From Clostridiales bacterium (GTDB lineage Bacteria > Bacillota > Clostridia > Oscillospirales > Oscillospiraceae): a stretch of DNA of 39,031 nucleotides. Within the stretch, counting starts at the first letter, position 1. Every line of letters begins with the position of its first letter. A model generated the notes under the pieces. The model worked only from the letters and a program-made list of their open reading frames with translations, was not told where the DNA came from and searched no databases. The translations under genes were made by a program, and so were the position numbers. The DNA is taken from NCBI GenBank assembly GCA_019415645.1, contig DXYV01000025.1:1-39031 (forward strand). The letters are read 5' to 3'. This document shows positions 16,070 through 23,157 of the stretch, one piece after another.

Positions 16070-16888
16070 ATGAAAATCCGCCGGATCATAGGAGCGGTGT
16101 TGGCGGCGGCCATGCTGCTGGTACTGCCGGCCTGCGATGGCTCGGAGCATGTAGAGCCCACACCGACCGGTTATCAGGCCACCGGGGAGAACAACCCCAA
16201 TGTCCCAAAGAATGAGTACCGGGAAGACGCCTTTGTATCGGTGGGCGGCTTTAAGATTTATACGGCGGCCGACGCGGCCAGCCACATCGGAATTGACGTA
16301 TCCACCCACCAGGGGGAGATCGACTGGCAGCAGGTCCGGGCGGCCGGCGTGGAGTTTGTGATGATTCGGGCCGGTTACCGGGGCTATACCGGGGGCGGCA
16401 TCTATCAGGACGCCAACTTTACCGCCAATATCGAGGGGGCGCTGGCGGCCGGGCTGGACGTAGGCGTATATTTCTTCTCCCAGGCGGTCTCGACGGAAGA
16501 GGCCGTGGAGGAGGCGAAGGCCACGCTGGAGTGGATCGCGGACTACGAGATCACCTATCCGGTGGTATTTGACTGGGAGGAGATCACCTACGACGAGGCC
16601 CGGACCGACTCGGTGGACCCGGAGACGGTGACCCAGTGTGTGAAGGCGTTCTGCGATACGGTGCAGGAGGCCGGGTACATCCCCATGGTTTATTTCAATA
16701 AGAACCAGGGCTATGACATCATGAACCTGGAGGAGCTGGCCGGCTACGAGTTCTGGCTGGCCGGGTACAGCGAGTCGCCCAGCTTTGAATACGCCTTTGA
16801 GATGTGGCAGTACAGCGCCACCGGGACGGTGCCCGGAATCCAGGGCAATGTGGACCTGAATATCTGTCTGGTGGACTACGGCACATAG
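16070..16888 (+). CDS. GH25-family lysozyme, predicted lipoprotein
   Basis: A secreted muramidase of glycoside hydrolase family 25, which cleaves the MurNAc-GlcNAc bond of peptidoglycan. The 272 residues begin with a signal peptide ending in the lipobox LPAC, so Cys22 is probably lipidated and the enzyme anchored on the outer face of the membrane. After a Pro/Asn-rich linker comes the GH25 barrel: GIDVSTHQGEIDW (Asp76), then VVFDWEE with the catalytic Asp168 and Glu170, and the C-terminal FEMWQYSATGTVPGIQGNVDLN. AAAGGAGG precedes the start. It stands alone with its own terminator and probably serves cell-wall turnover rather than lysis; no phage genes are near. Confidence 0.93.
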   Translation: MKIRRIIGAVLAAAMLLVLPACDGSEHVEPTPTGYQATGENNPNVPKNEYREDAFVSVGGFKIYTAADAASHIGIDVSTHQGEIDWQQVRAAGVEFVMIRAGYRGYTGGGIYQDANFTANIEGALAAGLDVGVYFFSQAVSTEEAVEEAKATLEWIADYEITYPVVFDWEEITYDEARTDSVDPETVTQCVKAFCDTVQEAGYIPMVYFNKNQGYDIMNLEELAGYEFWLAGYSESPSFEYAFEMWQYSATGTVPGIQGNVDLNICLVDYGT

Positions 16889-16897
16889 CGCCATGGA

Positions 16898-16940
16898 AAC
16901 AGCCCGTCCCGCCGCACCTGCGGCGGGACGGGCTGTTTTT
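16898..16940 (+). terminator. terminator after the GH25 gene
   Basis: A perfect 18-bp stem (16898-16915 with 16920-16937), ACCT loop and TTTTT. The converging XRE gene ends three bases further on, so this may serve both strands. Confidence 0.88.
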
Positions 16941-16942
16941 CC

Positions 16943-17182
16943 TCAATCGCAGTCGTCCAGCAGCTCCGAGGCCGGAATTTCCAGCGCCTCCGCAATGGAA
17001 AACAGGGTGTTCAGCGACATCCCCTTGGTGACCGCGCCGTTATTTGCCTCCAGCTGACTGAGAAAGGACCAGCTCATGCCGATCTTTTCCGCCAGCTGTT
17101 CTTGGGTATAGCCTTTGCGCTTTCGGTAATAAGCGATACGCAAACCCAATAGACGATACTTCTCCCGATACATACTGACCAT
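16943..17182 (-). CDS. small XRE-family helix-turn-helix regulator
   Basis: A 79-residue Cro/CI-type DNA-binding protein consisting almost only of the HTH_3 domain: the LRIAYYRKRKGYTQEQLAEKIGMSWSFLSQLE stretch contains the Q-x-x-L-A and S-x-x-x-S-Q-x-E pattern of helices 2 and 3. The tail FSIAEALEIPASELL is the usual end of the domain. The start is uncertain: GTG at 17194 or ATG at 17182 or 17173; 17182 is preferred for a GGTGAG just upstream. An extended -10 lies about 37 bp before it. Targets are unknown; it is not clearly linked to either neighbour. Confidence 0.85.
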   Translation of the reverse strand: MVSMYREKYRLLGLRIAYYRKRKGYTQEQLAEKIGMSWSFLSQLEANNGAVTKGMSLNTLFSIAEALEIPASELLDDCD

Positions 17183-17218
17183 ATCGCTCACCACATTTTC
17201 TCTTGTTCTCTATGGTTT

Positions 17219-17227
17219 ATTATACCA
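17219..17227 (-). promoter_or_regulatory. extended -10 promoter of the XRE gene
   Basis: On the minus strand TGG followed by a consensus TATAAT (17224-17219). No good -35 is seen at 17 bp, which fits the extended -10 class. Confidence 0.5.
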
Positions 17228-17326
17228 GAACAGCAGGAAATCATTACCGGCCGTCAGCGGGGAATTACTTACTTATGGCGAGTAATCTGTGGTTATAAGC
17301 GATAGAGCCGGGAGAAGGTGCGAAAT

Positions 17327-18340
17327 TCAGAGCGCGGCAAGCAGCGCATTCACATGCTCCTTCTGCGTGGCGAAGGAGGTGACGAATCGAACGGTGGTAT
17401 GGGAGGCATCGGCCTTTTCCCAGACCTCGTACCGGCACAGCTGTGTGAGGGCGGGCAGCTGCGCGTCGGGGAAGATGGGGAAGATCTGGTTGGTGGGGGA
17501 GTCCAGCAGGAAGCGGTATCCCTTGGCGGCCAGGCCGGACTGGAGGGCCTGAGCCATAGCATTGGCATGGCGGGCCAGTTCCCAGTACAGGCCGTCCTTC
17601 AGCAGGGCCTCGAACTGCGCGCCCAGCAGGAAGCCTTTGGCCAGCACGGAGCCGCGCTGCTTCATGGCCCGGAAGAACCAGGGCTGAAGGGCGGGGCTGC
17701 ACAGGACCATGGCCTCCCCCATCAGCGCGCCGTTCTTAGTGCCGCCCAGATAGAAGGCGTCGGTCAGGACAGCCAGGTCGGGCAGGGTCAGGTCGCAGGC
17801 CGGACTGGTCAGTCCGGTGCCCAGCCGGGCGCCGTCCAGGAAGAGCAGCAGCCCCAGCCGCTTGCAGCAGGCGGACAGGGCGGTCAGCTCCGCCTTGGTG
17901 TAGACCGTCCCGATCTCTGTGGCGTTGGAGAGATAGACCAGCCGGGGCAGGACCATGGCAGAATCCTCGTGCTGAGCCGCCAGGGCCTCCAGATCGGCGG
18001 GGCGGAGCTTGCCGTCGGAGGTGGGTACCGCCAGGATTTTGTGGCCGGAGGCCTCCACCGCACCGCCCTCGTGGACGTTGATGTGCCCGGTGACCGGAGC
18101 GATCACGGCCTCCCAGGGCCGCAGAAAGGCGGCGATGGCGGTCAGGTTGGCGGAGGTGCCGCCGACGAAGAAGTGGACGGCGGCGTCGGGTGCCTGGCAC
18201 AAATCCCGAATCAGATCCGCCGCCCGCTGGCAGTAGGGGTCCGCGCCGTAGCCCACGTTCCCCTCCAGGTTGAGGGCGGCGATGGCCTCCAGGACCTTGG
18301 GGTGGGCGCCCTCGGAATAGTCGTTTTTGAAATTGAGCAT
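17327..18340 (-). CDS. ltaE: low-specificity L-threonine aldolase
   Basis: A PLP enzyme that cleaves L-threonine or allo-threonine to glycine and acetaldehyde. The 337 residues show the fold-type I aldolase pattern: NDYSEGAHPKVLEA near the N-terminus, HFFVGGTSANLTAIAAFL, HINVHEGGA, the FLDGARLG motif (Asp169 for the PLP ring nitrogen) and YLGGTKNGAL with the Schiff-base lysine Lys202. The start at 18340 follows AGAGGAA. It follows glnS on the minus strand but a terminator-like hairpin lies between. No terminator is obvious after it. Confidence 0.92.
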   Translation of the reverse strand: MLNFKNDYSEGAHPKVLEAIAALNLEGNVGYGADPYCQRAADLIRDLCQAPDAAVHFFVGGTSANLTAIAAFLRPWEAVIAPVTGHINVHEGGAVEASGHKILAVPTSDGKLRPADLEALAAQHEDSAMVLPRLVYLSNATEIGTVYTKAELTALSACCKRLGLLLFLDGARLGTGLTSPACDLTLPDLAVLTDAFYLGGTKNGALMGEAMVLCSPALQPWFFRAMKQRGSVLAKGFLLGAQFEALLKDGLYWELARHANAMAQALQSGLAAKGYRFLLDSPTNQIFPIFPDAQLPALTQLCRYEVWEKADASHTTVRFVTSFATQKEHVNALLAAL

Positions 18341-18358
18341 GTCTGGTTCCTCTTTTCC

Positions 18359-18390
18359 AAAACGGGGGCGGCCGGCGCCGCCCCCGTTTT
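18359..18390 (-). terminator. terminator after glnS
   Basis: A perfect 14-bp stem (18390-18377 with 18372-18359) with a 4-nt loop, the last four bases of the stem being T's on the minus strand. It separates glnS from ltaE. Confidence 0.75.
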
Positions 18391-18430
18391 CGTTTTCAAC
18401 AGGCCCTCAACCGGGCCGGGATGGACCGCA

Positions 18431-20122
18431 TCAGCCCTTGGCCGGCTTGAAGGAGTCCTTCAGCGAGACCGAGCGGTTGAAGACCAGATGGTCGGGCGCG
18501 GAGTCCCGGCTGTCCACGCAGAAGTAGCCCTGGCGCATAAACTGGAAGGAAGCGGGCGCCTGGGCCTGAGCCATGCCGGCCTCCAGCTTGCAGCCGGTGA
18601 GCACCTCCAGGGAGTTGGGATTCAGGCACTCAATGAAATCCTTGTCCCCGGCGTCCGGGTCGGGATCGGAGAAGAGGTTGTCGTAGAGCCGGATCTCAGC
18701 GTCCACGGCGGTAGCCGCGTCCACCCAGTGGAGGGTGGCCCCCTTCACCTTGCGGCCGTCGGCGGGATCGCCGCCCCGGCTGTCGGGGTCGTACTCCGCG
18801 AAGATCTCGGTGATATTTCCTTCCGCGTCCTTGGCGCAGCCGGTGCAGCGGATCAGATAGGCCCCCTTCAGGCGGCACTCCGGTCCCTCGGGGTAGAGCC
18901 GCTTGTACTTGGGCACCGGCGTCTCCAGGAAGTCCTCCGCCTCCACATAGAGATGGCGGGAGAAGGTGATCTCCCGGGTGCCGTCCTCGGGGCGGTTGGG
19001 GTTGTTTTCCACGGAAAAGAGCTCAGACTGGCCCTCCGGATAGTTGGTGATGGTCAGGGGAATGGGGCGCAGCACGGCCATGACCCGGCGGGCGGTGAGG
19101 TTCAGGTCCTCCCGCAGGCAGTATTCCAGGAAGCCGAACTCCACGGTGGAGCTGGCCTTGGACACGCCGTTGCGCTCGGAGAAATTGCGGATGGCGGCGG
19201 GGGTGTAGCCCCGGCGGCGCAGGCCGCACAGGGTGGGCATCCGGGGGTCGTCCCAGCCGGAGACCCGGCCCTCCTCCACCAGGCGGCGCAGCTTGCGCTT
19301 GGACATCACCGTATAGTTGATGCCAAGCCGGGCAAACTCGATCTGCCGGGGCTTGGACGGGACCGAGCAGTTGGCGATGACCCAGTCGTACAGAGGCCGG
19401 TGGTCCTCAAACTCCAGGGAGCACAGGGAGTGGGTGATTCCCTCGATGGCGTCCTCCAGAGGGTGAGCGAAGTCGTACATGGGGTAGATGCACCACTTGT
19501 CCCCCTGCCGGTGGTGGTGCATGTGGTTGATGCGGTAGAGCACCGGGTCCCGCATGTTGAAGTTGCCGCTGGCCAGGTCGATCTTGGCCCGCAGGGTGTA
19601 TTTGCCGTTGGGGAACTCGCCGGCCCGCATCCGGGCGAACAGATCCAGGGATTCTTCAATGGGCCGGTCGCGCCAGGGGGAGCGGGCGGGGGTGTTCACG
19701 TCGCCCCGGTATTCCTTGAACTGCTCGGGGGTGAGCTCGCACACATAGGCCAGGCCCTTTCGAATCAGCTCCACCGCATAGCCGTACATCTGCTCGAAGT
19801 AGTCGGAGGCGAAGAAAAAGCGGTCGCCCCAGTCATAGCCCAGCCAGTGGATGTCCTCCTGGATGGCCTCCACATACTCCACATCCTCTTTGGTGGGGTT
19901 GGTATCGTCCATCCGGAGGTTGCACAGGCCGCCGTATTTCTGCGCCGTGCCAAAGTCGATGTAGATGGCCTTGGCGTGGCCGATGTGGAGGTAGCCGTTG
20001 GGCTCGGGCGGGAACCGGGTATGGACCTGCATGCCTTGGAATTGACCGCCCTGGGCGATGTCCTCATCAATGAAATCATGGATAAAGTTCTGCGTCATGG
20101 TGGGATTCAATTCTTCTGACAT
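18431..20122 (-). CDS. glnS: glutaminyl-tRNA synthetase
   Basis: A class I aminoacyl-tRNA synthetase that charges tRNA-Gln directly. The 563 residues carry FPPEPNGYLHIGHAKAI (HIGH motif at 46-49), NLRMDDTNP, the QIEFARLGINYTVMSKRKL region with the MSK version of KMSKS, and the two C-terminal anticodon-binding beta-barrels. Length agrees with bacterial GlnRS. Many Clostridia instead make Gln-tRNA by transamidation through GatCAB, so a dedicated GlnRS shows that this strain has the direct route; whether GatCAB is also present cannot be seen here. AGGAGTGA sets the start. Its own promoter and a leader hairpin lie upstream. Confidence 0.96.
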   Translation of the reverse strand: MSEELNPTMTQNFIHDFIDEDIAQGGQFQGMQVHTRFPPEPNGYLHIGHAKAIYIDFGTAQKYGGLCNLRMDDTNPTKEDVEYVEAIQEDIHWLGYDWGDRFFFASDYFEQMYGYAVELIRKGLAYVCELTPEQFKEYRGDVNTPARSPWRDRPIEESLDLFARMRAGEFPNGKYTLRAKIDLASGNFNMRDPVLYRINHMHHHRQGDKWCIYPMYDFAHPLEDAIEGITHSLCSLEFEDHRPLYDWVIANCSVPSKPRQIEFARLGINYTVMSKRKLRRLVEEGRVSGWDDPRMPTLCGLRRRGYTPAAIRNFSERNGVSKASSTVEFGFLEYCLREDLNLTARRVMAVLRPIPLTITNYPEGQSELFSVENNPNRPEDGTREITFSRHLYVEAEDFLETPVPKYKRLYPEGPECRLKGAYLIRCTGCAKDAEGNITEIFAEYDPDSRGGDPADGRKVKGATLHWVDAATAVDAEIRLYDNLFSDPDPDAGDKDFIECLNPNSLEVLTGCKLEAGMAQAQAPASFQFMRQGYFCVDSRDSAPDHLVFNRSVSLKDSFKPAKG

Positions 20123-20152
20123 GTTGTTTCACTCCTGTTTGTTGATTTGAAA

Positions 20153-20178
20153 GACCGCCGGCAGGAAAGCCGGCGGTC
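20153..20178 (-). other. stem-loop at the start of the glnS transcript
   Basis: A perfect 10-bp GC-rich inverted repeat (20153-20162 with 20169-20178) with a 6-nt loop, beginning about five bases after the predicted glnS transcript start and followed on the minus strand only by TTTC. It may stabilise the mRNA 5' end or act as a weak attenuator; no T-box motif is present. Confidence 0.5.
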
Positions 20179-20189
20179 CCTGAATGTCT

Positions 20190-20218
20190 AGTTTACCCCG
20201 CATAGACAAAATTTGCAA
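20190..20218 (-). promoter_or_regulatory. glnS promoter
   Basis: On the minus strand TTGCAA (20218-20213), 17 bp, TAAACT (20195-20190). Confidence 0.6.
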
Positions 20219-20310
20219 CTGTTTTCGCAAAGATTTCTGACCTGGACGAAAAATAGCGCCGACTTGGAACTAAGGACAGAAAAAGTTGGAGCGGACAGAC
20301 CAATTTCCTC

Positions 20311-20338
20311 TTGACAAATTAGAATATTAGAATATAAT
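20311..20338 (+). promoter_or_regulatory. promoter and probable operator of the arsR-trxR-trxA operon
   Basis: TTGACA (20311-20316), 16 bp, TATAAT (20333-20338). ATTAGAA occurs three times between 20318 and 20347, overlapping the -10, in a very AT-rich stretch. This is a reasonable binding region for the ArsR protein encoded next, but the site is inferred. Confidence 0.75.
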
Positions 20339-20372
20339 AATATTAGAAAGTTCGAATAAAGGAGGGCAGACC

Positions 20373-20678
20373 ATGGACGACAGTGAGACGATCTATGCGG
20401 AAAAGGCGGAACTGCTCAAGGCGCTGAGCCACCCGGTGCGGCTGCGGATCGTGCGCGGCCTGCTGCGCAGCGGCTGCCACAACGTCACCTGTATGGAGCA
20501 GGCCATCGGTCAGTCGCAGTCCTGCATATCCCAGCACCTGAACAAGCTGAAGGCCGCCGGCGTAGTCAAGGCCGAGCGGGTGGGCAACGAGATGCGCTAC
20601 GAGATCGCGGAGCCGAAGGTGGCGCAGCTGACTGCGGCCCTGTTCGGCGATGATTTGGAGGAATATGTGCATGTATGA
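20373..20678 (+). CDS. ArsR-family winged-helix regulator
   Basis: A 101-residue ArsR/SmtB-type repressor. The winged-helix core runs KALSHPVRLRIVRGLL, then a recognition helix in QSQSCISQHLNKLKAAGVV and the wing ERVGNEMRYEIA. Cysteines lie at 35, 40 and 51; the pair in GCHNVTC flanks the helix before the recognition helix and could sense thiol redox state, sulfide or a metal. The classic ELCVCDL metal site is absent. It is the first gene of an operon with a thioredoxin-reductase-like flavoprotein (overlapping by 8 bp) and thioredoxin, so a redox signal is likelier than arsenic. Autoregulation at the promoter repeats is inferred. Confidence 0.9.
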   Translation: MDDSETIYAEKAELLKALSHPVRLRIVRGLLRSGCHNVTCMEQAIGQSQSCISQHLNKLKAAGVVKAERVGNEMRYEIAEPKVAQLTAALFGDDLEEYVHV

Positions 20679-21480
20679 TCTGGCGATTGTAGGCGGCGGC
20701 CCGGCGGGCCTGGCAGCGGCCATCCACGGCCGGGCCCGGGACAAATCCGTGCTGGTGGTGAGCAACGAGCCGCTGGCCAGCCCGCTGTGCAAGGCCGAGC
20801 GGGTGGACAATTATCCGGGGATGCCCCGCACCAGTGGCCGGGCCATTGTGGAGACCATGCTGGAGCAGGCCCGGGACCTGGGCGTGGAAGTGCGCCTGGG
20901 CCGGGTGCTGAATATCCTGTCCATGGGTGACACAAGCTATCTGGGAATCGGCTCCGACATGGAGCAGGCCCGGGCGGTGATTTTAGCCACAGGCGTGGTG
21001 CGCACGGCCAAGCTGCCGGGCGAAGCGGAGCTGCTGGGCCGGGGCGTCAGCTACTGCGCCACCTGCGACGGGATGCTCTACCGGGGCAAGCCCATCGTGG
21101 TGGCGGGGAACGCGCCCAACTTCCGGGAGGAAGTGGAGTTTTTGCAGGGAATCGGCTGTCAGGTCACCGAGGTGGGCCTGGGCGGGCTGAAGATCCTGGG
21201 CGAAAACCAGGTGGAGGCGGTGGAATCCAAGGGCGAGCGCATCCCCTGCGCGGGGGTGTTCCTGCTGCGCACCGCCGTGGCGCCCACGGACCTGCTGCCC
21301 GGGCTGGCGCTGGAGGACGGACACATTTCGGTGGACCGGTATATGCGGACCAATGTGAAGGGAATCTATGCCGCCGGCGACTGCACCGGCGCGCCCCTTC
21401 AAATCGCGAAGGCCGTAGGGGAGGGCCAGATGGCCGCCCATACCGACGTGACCGAGTTAGACCGCGCGGAAACGCGCTGA
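20671..21480 (+). CDS. thioredoxin-reductase-like flavoprotein lacking NADPH motifs (FFTR-type candidate)
   Basis: The 269 residues have an N-terminal FAD-binding GGGPAGLAAA, the redox-active CATCDG (Cys129, Cys132) and the C-terminal FAD motif GIYAAGDCTG, which together identify a thioredoxin-reductase fold. It is about 40 residues shorter than ordinary NADPH enzymes. The second dinucleotide domain reads VVAGNAPNFREEVEFL where GxGxxA is expected, and the HRRxxxR NADPH-phosphate motif is missing. Clostridial ferredoxin-dependent flavin thioredoxin reductases (FFTR) show exactly these losses, so ferredoxin is the probable electron donor (inference). The start at 20671 follows GGAGG and overlaps arsR. 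Thioredoxin, the expected partner, follows. Confidence 0.85.
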   Translation: MYDLAIVGGGPAGLAAAIHGRARDKSVLVVSNEPLASPLCKAERVDNYPGMPRTSGRAIVETMLEQARDLGVEVRLGRVLNILSMGDTSYLGIGSDMEQARAVILATGVVRTAKLPGEAELLGRGVSYCATCDGMLYRGKPIVVAGNAPNFREEVEFLQGIGCQVTEVGLGGLKILGENQVEAVESKGERIPCAGVFLLRTAVAPTDLLPGLALEDGHISVDRYMRTNVKGIYAAGDCTGAPLQIAKAVGEGQMAAHTDVTELDRAETR

Positions 21481-21529
21481 GAAAGATAAATCAAATTTGA
21501 ATTTCAGGAAAGAAAGGAAGTTATCCAGT

Positions 21530-21847
21530 ATGGTCGTTCATTTCAACAAAGAGGGTTTTGACAAGGCGGTACCCGCCGCCCCCATCGCGCTGGTGGATTT
21601 CTGGGCCGATTGGTGCGGCCCCTGCAAGATGCTGGGCCCCACCATCGAGAAGCTGGGCGAGAGCTACGACGGCAAGGCGCTGATCGGCAAGGTCAATGTG
21701 GATGACGAGCCCGAGCTGGCGCAGCGCTTCGGCGTGATGTCCATTCCCACGGTAATCTTCTTCCGCAACGGCGAGGAGATCGACCGGAAGGTGGGCCTGA
21801 TGCCCGAGGCCGCCTACACCGCCGTTCTGGACGCAAATCTGGGCTGA
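21530..21847 (+). CDS. trxA: thioredoxin
   Basis: A 105-residue thioredoxin with the active-site WCGPC (Cys29, Cys32) in VDFWADWCGPCKM, the cis-proline segment MSIPTVIFF and the C-terminal helix. It reduces disulfides in cytoplasmic proteins and is probably re-reduced by the flavoprotein encoded 49 bp upstream. The start at 21530 follows AAAGGAAG; an in-frame ATG at 21497 lacks a site. A strong terminator ends the operon. Confidence 0.96.
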   Translation: MVVHFNKEGFDKAVPAAPIALVDFWADWCGPCKMLGPTIEKLGESYDGKALIGKVNVDDEPELAQRFGVMSIPTVIFFRNGEEIDRKVGLMPEAAYTAVLDANLG

Positions 21848-21867
21848 TCGGCGCAGGCAGAGCAAAC

Positions 21868-21936
21868 CTCCCGCCGCCGGGCGGGAGCCATAACAGAAAA
21901 AAAGCAAGACAGGCACGCGCCTGTCTTGCTTTTTTT
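21868..21936 (+). terminator. hairpin plus strong terminator after trxA
   Basis: First a perfect 8-bp GC stem (21868-21875 with 21880-21887). Then a perfect 18-bp stem (21897-21914 with 21919-21936) with an ACGC loop, A7 on the left and T7 on the right, so it works in both directions and also serves the converging HTH gene. Confidence 0.92.
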
Positions 21937-21966
21937 GCGGCTTGACCGGAAAACCGGCGGGCCGGG

Positions 21967-22179
21967 TCAGATCTGTTTTCCGGTATTCCGGTCGGTAAAC
22001 ACCGGCTCGTAATCGTAATTCAGAAGATCGGCGATCTCCCGCAAATCGTGTTCAGAAAAATTATCCCGGGACATTTTTGCGCTTAAAGTGGAGACAGAGC
22101 GATTCAACCGCTTGGACAGCTCGGTCAGGGTCATTTCGCGCTCGACCAAGAGCAGTTTGATTTTCTTTGCAGCAGACAA
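21967..22179 (-). CDS. small helix-turn-helix protein (Cro/CI-like)
   Basis: A 70-residue protein whose central part MTLTELSKRLNRSVSTLSAKMSR fits a lambda-repressor-like HTH, followed by FSEHDLREIADLLNYDY, the usual last helices of the domain. It starts with TTG at 22179, placed by GAGGTG five bases upstream; an overlapping ATG is in another frame. It is divergently transcribed from an unknown small gene with a 180-bp AT-rich control region between them, which suggests it controls that gene or itself. The tail is short and charged, with no sensor domain. Confidence 0.8.
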   Translation of the reverse strand: MSAAKKIKLLLVEREMTLTELSKRLNRSVSTLSAKMSRDNFSEHDLREIADLLNYDYEPVFTDRNTGKQI

Positions 22180-22199
22180 GCCATCACCTCATTTTCTCC

Positions 22200-22228
22200 A
22201 TTATACAGTTTTGAGCGAAATTTTTCAA
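22200..22228 (-). promoter_or_regulatory. promoter of the small HTH gene
   Basis: On the minus strand TTGAAA (22228-22223), 17 bp, consensus TATAAT (22205-22200). Confidence 0.75.
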
Positions 22229-22268
22229 ATAAAAACCGAAGAATGTTCGTTAAAAACCGAAAATGCTA

Positions 22269-22297
22269 TTGACAACATTCGTCTTTTATCGTAAAAT
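22269..22297 (+). promoter_or_regulatory. promoter of the unknown gene at 22359
   Basis: Consensus TTGACA (22269-22274), 17 bp, TAAAAT (22292-22297). A long inverted repeat starts at the next base. Confidence 0.78.
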
Positions 22298-22336
22298 CTT
22301 TGATAATAAACGAAATTCAATCGTTAATTATCAAAG
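22298..22336 (+). promoter_or_regulatory. 16-bp inverted repeat at the transcription start
   Basis: Arms 22298-22313 and 22321-22336 match at 15 of 16 positions around a 7-nt centre. It abuts the -10 and covers the predicted start, so it may be an operator for the divergent HTH protein or a 5' mRNA hairpin. Shorter TTCG/CGAA pairs recur upstream (for example 22246-22261). Confidence 0.6.
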
Positions 22337-22358
22337 TTAGAGGGAGTGTGAATTTTTT

Positions 22359-22688
22359 ATGAACTTTATAGACGGAATCTTTCGGCGGGCGGACATTCAG
22401 CAGATTCGGGAGTTTCTGATGCACGGAACGGAATTGCTGCAAACCGACCCGCGCTCCTGCGAGGAGCGCATCGAGGGGGCCGTACACCGCATGACCGCGA
22501 AGCTGCGGGAGCTCTGCCCTGATGAGAAGGCGCTGGAAGAGGCCACCGACCTGTTCTTCGACTGTGTGGGCGACCTTGAGGAGGCGTATATGGAGATCGG
22601 CCTGCAGGCCGGGGCCCTGGTGACCGCGCAGGTCTGCCAGACCTGGCGCCGCGCTGCGTCCGGAGCGCAGCCGGAAGGGGCCCAGTGA
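22359..22688 (+). CDS. unknown small helical protein
   Basis: I do not recognise this 109-residue protein. It is predicted almost wholly helical, acidic in the middle (CPDEKALEEATDLFFDCVGDLEEAYMEIG), has cysteines in the first half and centre (SCEER, LCPDE, FDCVG, QVCQT) and no signal peptide or clear membrane segment. AGAGGGAG lies about 12 bases before the ATG at 22359. It has a strong promoter with a large palindrome at the start site and is divergent from a small HTH gene, so it is probably the HTH protein's regulated partner. Confidence 0.75.
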   Translation: MNFIDGIFRRADIQQIREFLMHGTELLQTDPRSCEERIEGAVHRMTAKLRELCPDEKALEEATDLFFDCVGDLEEAYMEIGLQAGALVTAQVCQTWRRAASGAQPEGAQ

Positions 22689-22705
22689 CCGCCCGCAAAA
22701 AAGAG

Positions 22706-22734
22706 TTGACAAGTGACCTTGAATGATATATAGT
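22706..22734 (+). promoter_or_regulatory. promoter of the gntR-ABC operon
   Basis: Consensus TTGACA (22706-22711), 17 bp, TATAGT (22729-22734). Confidence 0.8.
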
Positions 22735-22754
22735 GTACTTAAACAATAAGTACA
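22734..22754 (+). promoter_or_regulatory. operator: perfect palindrome over the gntR start site
   Basis: TGTACTTA (22734-22741), five bases, TAAGTACA (22747-22754). It overlaps the end of the -10 and the predicted start, the right place for autorepression by the YtrA-type GntR protein encoded next. Confidence 0.75.
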
Positions 22755-22777
22755 ATAAAGGACAAAGAGGGGATTGG

Positions 22778-23155
22778 ATGGAAATTATCATCAGCAGCAA
22801 CACCAGCAAACCCATCTATGAGCAGATCACCTCGCAGATCAAGGCCCAGATCATGAGCGGCACGCTGAAAACCGGGGAGCCCATCCCCTCCATGCGCGCC
22901 CTGGCCAAATCGCTGCACGTCAGCGTGATCACGGTCCAGCGGGCCTACGAGGACCTTCAGCGGGACGGCTTTATCGAGACCACCGTGGGCCGCGGGAGCT
23001 TTGTCTCCGCCCAGAACCGGGACTTCCTGCAGGAGGAGCGGCAGCGGGAGGCGGAGGAGCACCTGCTCCAGGCGGCTGAGATCGGCCGGTCCAGCGGAAT
23101 TTCCCTGGAGAAGCTGAAGGAATTGCTGGAACTGTTTTATCAGGGGGAGGAGTAG
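22778..23155 (+). CDS. GntR-family transcriptional regulator, YtrA subfamily
   Basis: A 125-residue repressor with an N-terminal GntR winged helix (KPIYEQITSQIKAQIMSGTLKTGEPIPSMRALAKSL, then SVITVQRAYEDLQRDGFIETTVGRGSFV) and only a short C-terminal helical tail instead of a ligand-binding domain, which defines the YtrA subgroup. These regulators usually sit in front of ABC transporter genes and repress them until cell-envelope stress or an antibiotic signal. Here the ATPase gene starts two bases after the stop. The start at 22778 follows AGAGGGGA; upstream in-frame GTG 22733 lies inside the promoter. Confidence 0.93.
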   Translation: MEIIISSNTSKPIYEQITSQIKAQIMSGTLKTGEPIPSMRALAKSLHVSVITVQRAYEDLQRDGFIETTVGRGSFVSAQNRDFLQEERQREAEEHLLQAAEIGRSSGISLEKLKELLELFYQGEE

Positions 23156-23157
23156 AC

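Noticed and set aside
16070..16888. Prophage endolysin
   Set aside because: The lysozyme has a lipoprotein signal and there are no holin, portal, tail or integrase genes nearby.
17318..20119. A 933-codon open frame on the + strand
   Set aside because: It is the antisense shadow of ltaE and glnS, both of which show complete catalytic motifs on the minus strand; it has no recognisable domain or ribosome site.
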